Below, one piece after another: positions 26,819 through 35,373 of a DNA stretch of 64,000 nucleotides (position 1 is the first letter of the stretch; every line of letters begins with the position of its first letter). The notes under the pieces were generated by a model. It did no database searches. It worked only from the letters and a program-made list of their open reading frames with translations, and had not been told where the DNA came from. Source of the stretch: an uncultured Flavobacteriaceae bacterium (GTDB lineage: Bacteria; Bacteroidota; Bacteroidia; Flavobacteriales; Flavobacteriaceae); assembly GCA_947494695.1 (NCBI GenBank), contig CANLWB010000009.1, forward strand, positions 186,001-250,000, given 5' to 3'. Made by a program: the position numbers and the translations under genes.

Positions 26819-27376
26819 ATGAAACATACATTAAGTATAAAGAATATGGTGTGTAATCGTTGTAAAACAATTATTGAACAACAATTTAAAAGAGAAGGCT
26901 TTGAAGTTGAATCCATTGAACTTGGAAAGGTAGTTGTTAAAGGAGATAAAGAGTTTGATTTTATAAAACTCGAAGAATTATTGAAAGCTGAAGGTTTTGA
27001 ACTTATTAATAACGCTTCAGAAGTACTAATTGAAAAAATTAAAATATCGATGATTCAAAAGATGGAGAAAAATGATGTAGAGAATATACTTTCTGAATTA
27101 CCAAAAGAATTTGGAAAGAGCTATGCTGTATTGAGCAGATACTTTAGTAAATCAGAAGGGATGACACTTGAGAAATACCTTATTAATTTAAAAATTGAAA
27201 AAGTAAAAGAATATATTCAAATAAATCAGTTGAACTTTTCGGAAATAGCTTATAGCCTCAATTATAATAATAGTAGCCATTTAGCTAAGCAGTTTAAATC
27301 TGTAACAGGCATGTCAATGTCACAATACAAAAAGTTACAAGATTGGAATAGAAAAGAATTGGACAAAATTGTATAA
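26819..27376 (+). CDS. HMA domain fused to AraC-type DNA-binding domain
   Basis: The 185-residue protein joins two modules. Residues 1-70 are a heavy-metal-associated fold with the CxxC line NMVCNRCKTIIEQQF. Residues about 80-180 are an AraC helix-turn-helix pair (FSKSEGMTLEKYLINLKIEKVKEYI; NFSEIAYSLNYNNSSHLAKQFKSVTGMSMSQYK). I infer a cytosolic regulator that binds copper or a similar ion directly through its HMA domain and controls this operon. The fusion is compact, with no other sensor domain. Confidence 0.88.
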   Translation: MKHTLSIKNMVCNRCKTIIEQQFKREGFEVESIELGKVVVKGDKEFDFIKLEELLKAEGFELINNASEVLIEKIKISMIQKMEKNDVENILSELPKEFGKSYAVLSRYFSKSEGMTLEKYLINLKIEKVKEYIQINQLNFSEIAYSLNYNNSSHLAKQFKSVTGMSMSQYKKLQDWNRKELDKIV

Positions 27377-27451
27377 AAATTAATCATAATTAGAAAAACA
27401 ACAAGTTCAAGGTAAATATAGTTTTGGGAGTTAATTCTAAAATTTAAAAAA

Positions 27452-28174
27452 ATGAAACACACATATAAAATTGAAGGAATGACTTGTGGAGGATGCAAAG
27501 CTTCAGTAGAGAAATATTTAAACGAATTAAATGATGTTACCAGCGTAGTTGTAAACCTTGAAAAAGGAGAAGCAGAAATAGAAATGAAAGCGCATATTGA
27601 TACTAAAGAGCTACAAAATGCCTTGCCTGAAAAATATACACTTTCAGAAAAAAATGTATTTACTTCAGCACCACAATCAAGCTTAGAAATAGAACAAGAA
27701 AAAAGCAAACTAAAACAATTAAAGCCTTTATTGCTTATTATCTTTTATATAGTGTCAGCAAGTATTCTGCTCCACTATAAAAACTGGTCTTGGAGTTCTT
27801 TTATGCTCGATTTTATGGGATTGTTCTATATCGTATTTAGTTTCTTTAAAATGCTGGATTTAAAGGGGTTTCCTAAATCCTTTAGCATGTACGACCCATT
27901 AGCTAAAAGACTGCCTATTTACGGTAAAATTTATCCATTTATAGAAACAGCTTTAGGTTTGATGTTCTTGATACGAATTGAAGTGAATATTGCCCTTATT
28001 ATTACACTGGTAATATTGGGTATAACTACAATTGGAGTTACTAAAACTTTATTTGATAAAAAATCTATTAAATGTGCTTGTCTTGGGACTGCGTTAAAAT
28101 TGCCTATGACAGAAGCCACATTCATTGAAAATGCCATTATGATTGTGATGGCTATATTTATGTTATTTTATTAA
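27452..28174 (+). CDS. HMA domain plus MauE/DoxX-like membrane domain
   Basis: The 240 residues comprise an N-terminal HMA domain (IEGMTCGGCKASVEKYLNEL) and a membrane domain of four or more helices from about residue 90. The membrane part resembles MauE/DoxX proteins, including the cytosol-edge Cys pair KCACLGTALKLP. MauE-like domains often support redox or disulfide chemistry; here a metal-relay or thiol role is an inference. It is in the operon, with two bases before the next gene. Confidence 0.82.
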   Translation: MKHTYKIEGMTCGGCKASVEKYLNELNDVTSVVVNLEKGEAEIEMKAHIDTKELQNALPEKYTLSEKNVFTSAPQSSLEIEQEKSKLKQLKPLLLIIFYIVSASILLHYKNWSWSSFMLDFMGLFYIVFSFFKMLDLKGFPKSFSMYDPLAKRLPIYGKIYPFIETALGLMFLIRIEVNIALIITLVILGITTIGVTKTLFDKKSIKCACLGTALKLPMTEATFIENAIMIVMAIFMLFY

Positions 28175-28176
28175 TC

Positions 28177-28968
28177 ATGTATAAAACAGTATTTAAAATA
28201 TCAAAAATGGACTGTCCTTCAGAGGAAAACCTGATTAGATTAAAGTTATCTGAAATTGAAGGTATAAATCAGCTCGATTTTGATTTGGAGAAAAGAAATT
28301 TGACTGTATTTCATATAGGCAATGTTGACTCTATCCATTATGCTTTAAAAGAATTAAATCTTAATGAAACTATATTAAGTACAGAAGAGACAGATATTGT
28401 TATTAATAAAGATGTATCAGACCAATCAAAGTTACTTTGGACGGTTTTAATTATCAATTTTATATTTTTTATTGTAGAAGTTGCAACTGGAATTATTTCC
28501 AAATCGATGGGCTTAATTGCTGATAGTTTAGATATGCTTGCTGATTCTTTTGTGTATGGTTTGAGCCTTTTAGCAGTTGGAGGAACGGTTATAAAAAAGA
28601 AACGTATTGCAAAGTATGCTGGATATTTTCAAATACTTCTCGCACTAATAGGAATTGTTGAAGTTATTAGAAGGTTTTTAGGTTTTGAAGCTTTACCTGT
28701 TTTTACAACAATGATTATAGTTTCAATCTTTGCTTTGATAGCCAATAGTATTTGTCTTTTCATATTACAAAAATCGAAAAGTAAAGAGGCTCACATGCGA
28801 GCAAGTATGATTTTTACATCAAACGATATTATCATAAATCTTGGAGTAATCGTTGCAGGAGTTCTCGTTTATTGGACAAACTCTAATATTCCAGATTTAG
28901 TAGTAGGTATCATTGTTTTTTTATTGGTGGTACAAGGGGCATTACGAATAATGAAACTAAGTAAATAA
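28177..28968 (+). CDS. Cation diffusion facilitator-like transporter with N-terminal HMA domain
   Basis: The 263-residue protein has an HMA-like N-terminus (FKISKMDCPSEENLIRLKLSEI, one Cys only, so an incomplete CxxC). Six helices follow with the CDF line SKSMGLIADSLDMLADSFVYGLSLLAVG. It lacks the usual long cytosolic C-terminal CDF domain. It should move divalent cations out of the cytosol. The single Cys in place of CxxC may mean the N-terminal domain reads Zn, Cd or Co rather than Cu(I). Confidence 0.82.
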   Translation: MYKTVFKISKMDCPSEENLIRLKLSEIEGINQLDFDLEKRNLTVFHIGNVDSIHYALKELNLNETILSTEETDIVINKDVSDQSKLLWTVLIINFIFFIVEVATGIISKSMGLIADSLDMLADSFVYGLSLLAVGGTVIKKKRIAKYAGYFQILLALIGIVEVIRRFLGFEALPVFTTMIIVSIFALIANSICLFILQKSKSKEAHMRASMIFTSNDIIINLGVIVAGVLVYWTNSNIPDLVVGIIVFLLVVQGALRIMKLSK

Positions 28969-28974
28969 ATAGAA

Positions 28975-30696
28975 ATGAAAACGTATGTAATTTATATAGG
29001 AATATTAATAGCTGGTTTACTTTTAGGCTGGTTGTTGTTTGATGATTCTTCCAATGAACAAACGGAGCATAATCATTCTGAAATGGCTTCAGATAGTCAA
29101 ATATGGACGTGTTCTATGCATCCGAAAATTATGCAACCGGAATCAGGAGATTGTCCAATATGCGGTATGGATTTAATTCCTGTAGAAAGTGGAGCTAACG
29201 GATTAACGGCAGACCAATTTAAATTAACTAAAAATGCAATGGCTTTGGCCAACATCCAAACATCTGTTGTTGGTAAGAGTAAAGTCGAAGGGAATACGAT
29301 AAAACTTTCAGGAAAAATAGTTGAAAATGAAGAGTCAAACGTAGTTCAGGTAAGTTACTTTTCTGGTAGAATAGAAAAACTGAACGTTAGCTATACTGGG
29401 GAAAAAGTAAGAAAGGGACAATTACTAGCAACTATATATTCTCCGGAATTATTTGCAGCCCAACAAGAACTTATTACAGCATCTTCTTTAAAAGAATCTC
29501 AGCCAGAACTATATCAGGCGGTTCGTAATAAACTAAAACTTTGGAAGCTATCAGATGCCCAAATAAACCGAATTGAAGCATCTGGTAAAGTGAAAGAGAA
29601 TTTCTCCGTTTTCGCTACTGTATCGGGTACGGTATCTAAAAAATTAGTAGAACAAGGTGAGTATATCAAACAAGGGCAACCTTTATTAAAAATTGCAAAC
29701 CTAAACACTGTTTGGGCAAATTTAGATGTCTATGAAAATCAAATAGACTTGTTTAAGGTAGGACAGGAAATTTCAATTAAAACCAATGCCTATCCTAATA
29801 AAACGTTTAAATCAAAAGTATCTTTTATAGACCCAACCCTCGATGTAAAAACAAGGACTATGAAATTAAGAACTGTGTTAGATAACGGAGCAGATTTGTT
29901 CAAGCCGGGCATGTTTATAGAGGGTAATATAGAGCCCGTTAATGCTATGACTGAACAGACACTTGTTATTCCTTCAAGTGCTGTTTTGTGGACAGGAAAA
30001 CGCTCTGTAGTGTACCTAAAGAAGAATCCTAACGAACCCTTATTTGAATTACAAGAAGTAACTCTGGGTAATAGAACTGGAGAAAGCTACCAAGTATTAG
30101 AAGGTATTAATGATGGAGATGAAATTGTAACTAACGGCACGTTTACTGTAGATGCTGCTGCTCAATTGCAAGGTAAGAAATCCATGATGAATAAAGAAGG
30201 TGGCAAGGCAATGACTGGTCATGAAGGGCATGTTATGGATGATAAGGTTGAAAAAATTGATTTTAATAGTAACGTTGAAAAATCATTTCAACCAGTAATT
30301 GAAGCTTATATAAGTCTCAAAGATGCTTTAATTAAGTCTGATGTATTGTTGGCATCCCATGAAAGTAAAGTATTCAGAAAGGTATTAGAAGAAATACCTG
30401 TCGGTAAAAGAAAGCAAACACGTAATTATTGGTCTATTCTACATAAAACATCTAAAGGGATAAATGAAAATGTGAGTTTAGAGCATCAGCGTAAACAGTT
30501 TCAAATGATTTCAGATAAACTCATTGAAATGGTAAGAAACTTTGATAAGATTAGCCATAAGCTATTTGTACAGTTTTGTCCAATGGCAGATAATAACAAA
30601 GGAGCCTATTGGTTAAGTAAAGAAGAAAAAATTCTTAATCCATATTTTGGGGATGCCATGCTTAAATGTGGAGAAGTCAGACAAATAATAGAATAA
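28975..30696 (+). CDS. CusB-type periplasmic adaptor with metal-binding and DUF3347 domains
   Basis: The 573 residues contain a membrane anchor, then a heavy-metal-binding domain (WTCSMHPKIMQPESGDCPICGMDLIPV). An HlyD-like adaptor follows (barrel-sandwich GEKVRKGQLLATIYSPEL; EQGEYIKQGQPLLKIANLNTVWANLDV). The C-terminal DUF3347 domain (about 430-570) carries FCPMADNNKGAYWLSKEEKI, NPYFG and MLKCGEV. It links the RND permease to the TolC channel and probably hands over metal. The order in this operon, pump first and adaptor late, is unusual compared with cusCFBA. Confidence 0.93.
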   Translation: MKTYVIYIGILIAGLLLGWLLFDDSSNEQTEHNHSEMASDSQIWTCSMHPKIMQPESGDCPICGMDLIPVESGANGLTADQFKLTKNAMALANIQTSVVGKSKVEGNTIKLSGKIVENEESNVVQVSYFSGRIEKLNVSYTGEKVRKGQLLATIYSPELFAAQQELITASSLKESQPELYQAVRNKLKLWKLSDAQINRIEASGKVKENFSVFATVSGTVSKKLVEQGEYIKQGQPLLKIANLNTVWANLDVYENQIDLFKVGQEISIKTNAYPNKTFKSKVSFIDPTLDVKTRTMKLRTVLDNGADLFKPGMFIEGNIEPVNAMTEQTLVIPSSAVLWTGKRSVVYLKKNPNEPLFELQEVTLGNRTGESYQVLEGINDGDEIVTNGTFTVDAAAQLQGKKSMMNKEGGKAMTGHEGHVMDDKVEKIDFNSNVEKSFQPVIEAYISLKDALIKSDVLLASHESKVFRKVLEEIPVGKRKQTRNYWSILHKTSKGINENVSLEHQRKQFQMISDKLIEMVRNFDKISHKLFVQFCPMADNNKGAYWLSKEEKILNPYFGDAMLKCGEVRQIIE

Positions 30697-30727
30697 ACAA
30701 AAACAAATAATAATTAAATTTTTAAAA

Positions 30728-31123
30728 ATGAGAAAAGTAATTTTAGGTTTAGTAGTAATTGCAGCTATTAGTTTCATTAGCTGTAAAAATGAGACAAAAC
30801 AGAAAACAGATACAACTGCTGAAGTTGCACAAGAAATGGCAATGGCAGATTTGTCTTTTGGGGTAAGAGGAAATTGTGGTATGTGTAAAAAGACAATTGA
30901 AAAAGCAGCCAATAGTATAGATGGTGTTGCTAAAGCAACTTGGGATGTAGATAAAAAGAAAATTGATGTAACTTTTGATGATTCTAAAACTGATGCAATG
31001 GCAATTCATAAAGCAATAGCAGCTTCAGGTTACGATACCGAAAAAGTAGCTGGTAGTGAAGAAGCGTATAAAGTTTTACCAGGTTGTTGCCAGTACGACC
31101 ATGAAATGGCAATGAACCAATAA
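30728..31123 (+). CDS. HMA-domain lipoprotein
   Basis: The 131-residue protein has a lipoprotein signal (VVIAAISFISCKNE) and a periplasmic HMA domain with FGVRGNCGMCKKTIEKAANSIDGVAKATWDVDKKKIDV. It ends in a His/Cys-rich tail (GCCQYDHEMAMNQ). It probably binds copper in the periplasm and closes the operon. Confidence 0.87.
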   Translation: MRKVILGLVVIAAISFISCKNETKQKTDTTAEVAQEMAMADLSFGVRGNCGMCKKTIEKAANSIDGVAKATWDVDKKKIDVTFDDSKTDAMAIHKAIAASGYDTEKVAGSEEAYKVLPGCCQYDHEMAMNQ

Positions 31124-31353
31124 TTCGATCTTTCGATTTTCAAGTTTTTTTCATTCGTACTCTAGAAAACATAAAATATACTAGTTTTGTGACTATAATC
31201 GTATAACAGACTCAATGCCCAAAAACGTTACTAACAGGTTTTCCCTTTTGGAACCCACAGTAGACAAATACACGTTTAAGCAAGCTCGAAAGTCGTATTA
31301 AAACCAACACAACAATTTCTTAGCAGAAACGCTAGCCCTAATGAACCAAAAAG
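31124..31353. other. Gap after the metal operon
   Basis: It begins with ttcgatctttcgattttcaa followed by gttttttt, a T-rich tail resembling the terminator after tRNA-Phe but without a matching left stem. The remaining sequence shows no gene. Confidence 0.4.
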
Positions 31354-31965
31354 ATGAGTAAAAAGAGAATAACATTAAAAATTGACCCCAATTTATTGAT
31401 AGCCATTGGTGTCCTAATTGCAAGTTTTGGGACTTTAATCGTTTCTATGAAACAGGCATCTATAATGAACGAACAAACTGAAGTCCTCTTAGAACAATCT
31501 AAATTAAACGCCTGGCCAAGCCTGAGTATTGAAATGCACAAAGGATTTCAAAAAAATGGAATTAATAGATTTAGTGTTGAAATCTCAAATAGAGGAACAG
31601 GTCCAGCTATAATTGAACAAACTATTATTAAATATAATGGGGTATCTTTTAAGAATTGGACTGAGTTTTATGAATTACTACATGCCCCAGACTCTATACG
31701 AACTGGTCATGGCAATGATATTCTTTACAATAGAATTATTTCGCCTAATGAGGATTTCATATTAGTTAATTGGTCATTTAATAAAAAACTTGCTCGATTT
31801 ATTTACGAGAGAGCTAACAATTTTAGTGTTGAAATCTGTTATAAATCCGTTTATGGAGACTTGTGGAATGTATGCAGAAATGGACTAAAAAGCAATTTAG
31901 AAAAGAATCAAAGAAAAAAAATAGATGCTTGTGACGCCTCAAATGAAGTCTTATTTGAAGAATAA
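31354..31965 (+). CDS. Hypothetical membrane-anchored protein
   Basis: The 203-residue protein has one N-terminal helix (LLIAIGVLIASFGTLIVSMKQAS), then a short coiled region (MNEQTEVLLEQSKLN) and a soluble beta-rich domain (WPSLSIEMHKGF; FSVEISNRGTGPAIIEQTIIKYNG). I do not assign a family, though this arrangement of anchor and beta-sandwich is frequent among unannotated bacterial proteins. Confidence 0.7.
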   Translation: MSKKRITLKIDPNLLIAIGVLIASFGTLIVSMKQASIMNEQTEVLLEQSKLNAWPSLSIEMHKGFQKNGINRFSVEISNRGTGPAIIEQTIIKYNGVSFKNWTEFYELLHAPDSIRTGHGNDILYNRIISPNEDFILVNWSFNKKLARFIYERANNFSVEICYKSVYGDLWNVCRNGLKSNLEKNQRKKIDACDASNEVLFEE

Positions 31966-32149
31966 ATACTAAAGCTGATAAGACTCTGAAGAAATAGATG
32001 CAAACATACCCCACCAACTGGAATACCGCAATGAGTCAATCATTCGGAAATAAGATTATAAAATCACCCCATAGTATTGATAATATGATGAAACATCATA
32101 AGTATAAAGATCATGAACGCCCCGAACACAAAACCGAAAAAATAGTAAA

Positions 32150-32515
32150 ATGGACATCGAAATTATTGAAAACAATGGCATTAAAATAGCAAAATTATTA
32201 TCCGATAACATAGAAATTAACAACCCGCAAGATGCTGTTGAAATACTAATGAACTGTAGATATCAAGGCGCTCAAAGCATTATTATCTCAGAAAAGAATT
32301 TGAACAAGGATTTCTTCGAGTTAAAAACAAAAATAGCCGGTGAAATTTTGCAGAAATTTTCAACCTATGATTCGAAACTAGCGATTATTGGAGACTTCAA
32401 CAATTTAGAGCGTAAGAGCTTAAAGGATTTTATATATGAAAGCAATAGGCTAAAACGAATAAATTTTGTTAGCTCAATAGAAGAAGGCATTGAAAAACTG
32501 ACTTCAAAAAAGTAA
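32150..32515 (+). CDS. DUF4180 domain protein
   Basis: The 121-residue protein matches DUF4180: PQDAVEILMNCRYQGAQSIIISEKNLNKDFFELKTKIAGEILQKF, then KLAIIGDFNNLERKSLKDFIYESNR. It is a small cytosolic alpha/beta protein of unknown role, sometimes found beside stress or transcription-factor genes. It is preceded by an overlapping spurious ORF (31998-32189). Confidence 0.85.
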   Translation: MDIEIIENNGIKIAKLLSDNIEINNPQDAVEILMNCRYQGAQSIIISEKNLNKDFFELKTKIAGEILQKFSTYDSKLAIIGDFNNLERKSLKDFIYESNRLKRINFVSSIEEGIEKLTSKK

Positions 32516-32591
32516 CAACATCTTAGAAGAAGTCTTTAACCACAGGCTAAAAGAAACTGTAACATTATAAACCTAACCCCCTTATTATCAA

Positions 32592-33833
32592 ATGAATTAT
32601 AAAGATCAAAAAACAAAGATTTTATTAAGTGCTATTAGTTTACTCAATTGTATTATCGTTTTTTCCCAAAGCATAAAGGCATACGATGGACACATAAACG
32701 TCGATATCAACCAGCGAAAAATTCGGGCCACTTTCGAAATCACGTTTAATACATTACCACAGGATGATACCATAAAATTATTTATACATCAATCAGCAAA
32801 TATTGCTAGAATCTCTTCCAATTCTAATACTATTGAGTACAAGGAACTCAGTGAACAATTTCAAGAAGAAGATAAAGCCATTGAAATTAGCCCAGAAGAC
32901 ATTAGAAATAAAAAATTAACAATAGCATACTCCCATAGTTTAGATCGTATTGAGAATGAAAATTTTCAATTCAATGAAAACTGGCATGAACTCAATCTAT
33001 ATACCGCATGGTTTCCACTCAATATGGAATATGGTCGCTTTGAATACAGTATTAGTGCTCAAATCCCAGAGAATTATAAACTAGTAAGTTCTGGAACCGT
33101 ATCTAATAACAGGGGGTTTTGGCAAATCAATCAAAAGTCGCCATCCTTTGATATACCAATCATTATCTCGCCTCAATTTAAATCTATATCGGTTGCACAG
33201 GAGAGCATTAAAATTCACCATATAGATTTAAATTCAGAAACCGAAAAAGCTATAGAAAATGCTACCAATTCACATTATGACTTTCTAAACAAAACCTTAG
33301 GAAAGTCCAGTACGACTAATCTCACCCTGGCCGTTAATCAATTTAACCGTCCGATGTCGTACGCCCGAAAAGGCTTTATTTCCCTCACAGTTAGAAATTC
33401 ATTTAGTATTAAGGATGAACAAATACTTGCCCACGAAATCGGACACCTGTGGTGGAATAAGGTATCAGTTAGTAACTGGGAAGATTGGTTGAATGAAGGG
33501 TTTGCCGAATATTCTTCTATTTTAATATTAAGGAATACATATGGAGATGAAAATTTCGACAAAAACATAAGAACTTTAGAACATAGAATTAAAGATTTAC
33601 CATCGCTGTATAAACTAAAAAAAGAAAACACAAAAAACCAAAGTTCTATTACATACAAAGGAGCGTATTTGCTTTATCTACTTGAAACTAAAATTGGGCG
33701 TGAAAAATTTTCTACTTTTCTTAGAATTGTACATCAGAAAAATATAAAGAAAACTTCCGATTTTCTCATGTTGGTTAAGGACGAATTAGGAGAGGATGTA
33801 GAAAAATTTCTAAATGAACAAATGAACAAATAA
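32592..33833 (+). CDS. Small M1-family (aminopeptidase N-like) metallopeptidase
   Basis: The 413-residue protein has an N-terminal signal (LLSAISLLNCIIVFSQ), an aminopeptidase-like beta domain, and the gluzincin zinc site AHEIGHLWWNKV with the second Glu in WLNEGFAEYSS. It is much shorter than the family's usual 600-850 residues, lacking most of the C-terminal helical domain, so it is a minimal exported M1-like enzyme. A terminator (inside the 186-bp repeat) follows 21 bases after the stop. Confidence 0.87.
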   Translation: MNYKDQKTKILLSAISLLNCIIVFSQSIKAYDGHINVDINQRKIRATFEITFNTLPQDDTIKLFIHQSANIARISSNSNTIEYKELSEQFQEEDKAIEISPEDIRNKKLTIAYSHSLDRIENENFQFNENWHELNLYTAWFPLNMEYGRFEYSISAQIPENYKLVSSGTVSNNRGFWQINQKSPSFDIPIIISPQFKSISVAQESIKIHHIDLNSETEKAIENATNSHYDFLNKTLGKSSTTNLTLAVNQFNRPMSYARKGFISLTVRNSFSIKDEQILAHEIGHLWWNKVSVSNWEDWLNEGFAEYSSILILRNTYGDENFDKNIRTLEHRIKDLPSLYKLKKENTKNQSSITYKGAYLLYLLETKIGREKFSTFLRIVHQKNIKKTSDFLMLVKDELGEDVEKFLNEQMNK

Positions 33834-33854
33834 CCAGAGCTCAATAGCTCTAAT

Positions 33855-34040
33855 AAAAAAGGTGAACTAACGTTCACCTTTTTTGCCCCAAATCTACCAT
33901 GAACTTAACCTACTTATGTTATGGTTCTTCAAACATAAAGAAGTTCTATCAATTAAAACAGAATTTTCTATAAACCCCTTATCTAATCGTTTAAATGAGT
34001 TTATACTCCTGAATAGTAATAGTTTTCAACCTCTTTATTG
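33855..34040. repeat. 186-bp dispersed repeat, copy B, with terminator hairpin
   Basis: The hairpin aaaaaaggtgaactaacgtt followed by cacctttttt ends the M1 peptidase gene. It continues with the same gccccaaatctaccatgaac tract as copy A at 17440. The first 70 or so bases after the hairpin are nearly identical and later parts diverge. The hairpin has A and T runs on both sides, so it can also stop leftward transcription, which would make the conserved part a possible small RNA. Confidence 0.85.
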
Positions 34041-34353
34041 TCATAATAACTTATAGCAGTTAAATTATTAACAAGCAACACTTAAAAAATAGAGTATAAA
34101 ACTTTTCATATATTCTAGAAGGGTGCTTCAAGAAAGATAAACTTTAAAGCTAGTGTTTACCAAAAAAAAGGAAAACGAAACTCCGGATATAAAACAGGTG
34201 ATAACAATATCTACCAAAACTAATTGCTTTGGCTAAGCTTTTATTTATAAAATTTCATCAGTTCTTTTTAGATTTGCTCTTGTTTTCTAACTTAGCTTCT
34301 TAACCTCGAAACTAACCATAAACATGCTGTTAGTATCCATTTAAAAAAAATTA

Positions 34354-34553
34354 ATGAAACGAATTCAAGCTATAATTTTCTTGCTTCCAGTATTTTTTTT
34401 GAATGCAAAAAATTCAACACTCGACAAATCTGAAAAACCAATCGAAAAAAACGAAAAATCAAAGACATTATAGAAGACAAACCAAGGGTCTGTTTTACAT
34501 TTGACAATGGAACACCATCCAATACCAATGATGAATTTTGTAGAGAAAACTAA
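34354..34553 (+). pseudogene. Broken secreted protein, possibly a NodB-type deacetylase N-terminus
   Basis: A signal-peptide ORF (MKRIQAIIFLLPVFFLNAKN) stops after 39 residues. One frame over, the sequence continues KDIIEDKPRVCFTFDNGTPS before stopping again. The VCFTFDNG line resembles the TFDDG metal motif of NodB polysaccharide deacetylases. Only this motif supports the idea, so it is weak. Confidence 0.35.
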
Positions 34554-34839
34554 GGGAATTTTAAACGAAAACGCAGCTGTATTATATGGTATATTTGGTA
34601 TTATTTCCGATTCGGGCTTCTTTCCTACAAGAAAACTCCTAAATGAATTCCTTCTTAAAGGAAATGACCCTTGCGACCAAGACGAAAGAATGGATCATTG
34701 GAAACCGTTTGAACTTAAGACCAAGGAGTATTCTGAAATAAAAAATTGGTGGATTGGTTTATATCCTAATGCAGTTGAAAGTGATTTAGAACAGAAATCT
34801 TGGGAAGATTGGGTACAGATTATTATAGATCTCGAATAA
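34507..34839 (+). CDS. Hypothetical protein, doubtful start
   Basis: This open frame of about 110 residues contains a plausible soluble protein (FFPTRKLLNEFLLKG; MDHWKPFELKTKEYSEIKNWWIG; KSWEDWVQIIIDLE). ATGs at 34507 and 34531 are possible; the track start is a TTG. It overlaps the decayed fragment before it. I recognise no family, and the neighbourhood is decayed, so it may be the end of a broken gene. Confidence 0.45.
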   Translation: MEHHPIPMMNFVEKTKGILNENAAVLYGIFGIISDSGFFPTRKLLNEFLLKGNDPCDQDERMDHWKPFELKTKEYSEIKNWWIGLYPNAVESDLEQKSWEDWVQIIIDLE

Positions 34840-35373
34840 TTATTTATAACATAAATAAAATGAACAGCCAACAACATATCCTAAAATCAATCGCTGATGT
34901 AGGTCTAGTTATAAAAGCCCTCATGGGTTTTCTATCGGGTTTACAACCATACCCCGAACAACTTTTATAATAAAAAAAGCGAACTGCAAAATAGCCGAAC
35001 TACTCCAAAAATCTAGTAAACCCTTAGTCAAACACATTGTTCTTTTATCTGCTAGCTTAGCTTCGAATAAAAAACAATGAAGGTATTACAATACAATAAG
35101 ATTATAGAATTGTTTGGAATCCTTTTACTTCCAAATACCAATTCCATAGTCTAAGACAAAACATCGAAAAGAACGTTTTACTAAATATTATTTTATCGAT
35201 TAAAAACAATCAATGAAGCCATTTTTTTTAAAAATCTTAAAATTAGCTAGTTATAAAAAACAACTTTTATATATTTGAATCAGTAGAGCCTACTAAATAC
35301 CAATTGTCAATCATCAAAAAAACACGCTCAATAAGTGTTAAAACCTTAAACTTCTAAATTAGAATACCCGAAC
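34840..35373. other. Stretch with only tiny frames
   Basis: It holds a 36-codon frame from 34861 (MNSQQHILKSIADVGLVIKA...) and a 25-codon frame from 35077, neither with recognisable homology. The remainder is AT-rich without clear hairpins. It reads like remnants of lost genes. Confidence 0.4.

Noticed and set aside
31998-32189. 63-residue ORF before DUF4180
   Set aside because: Overlaps the better-supported DUF4180 start by 40 bases, with no domain and poor composition.
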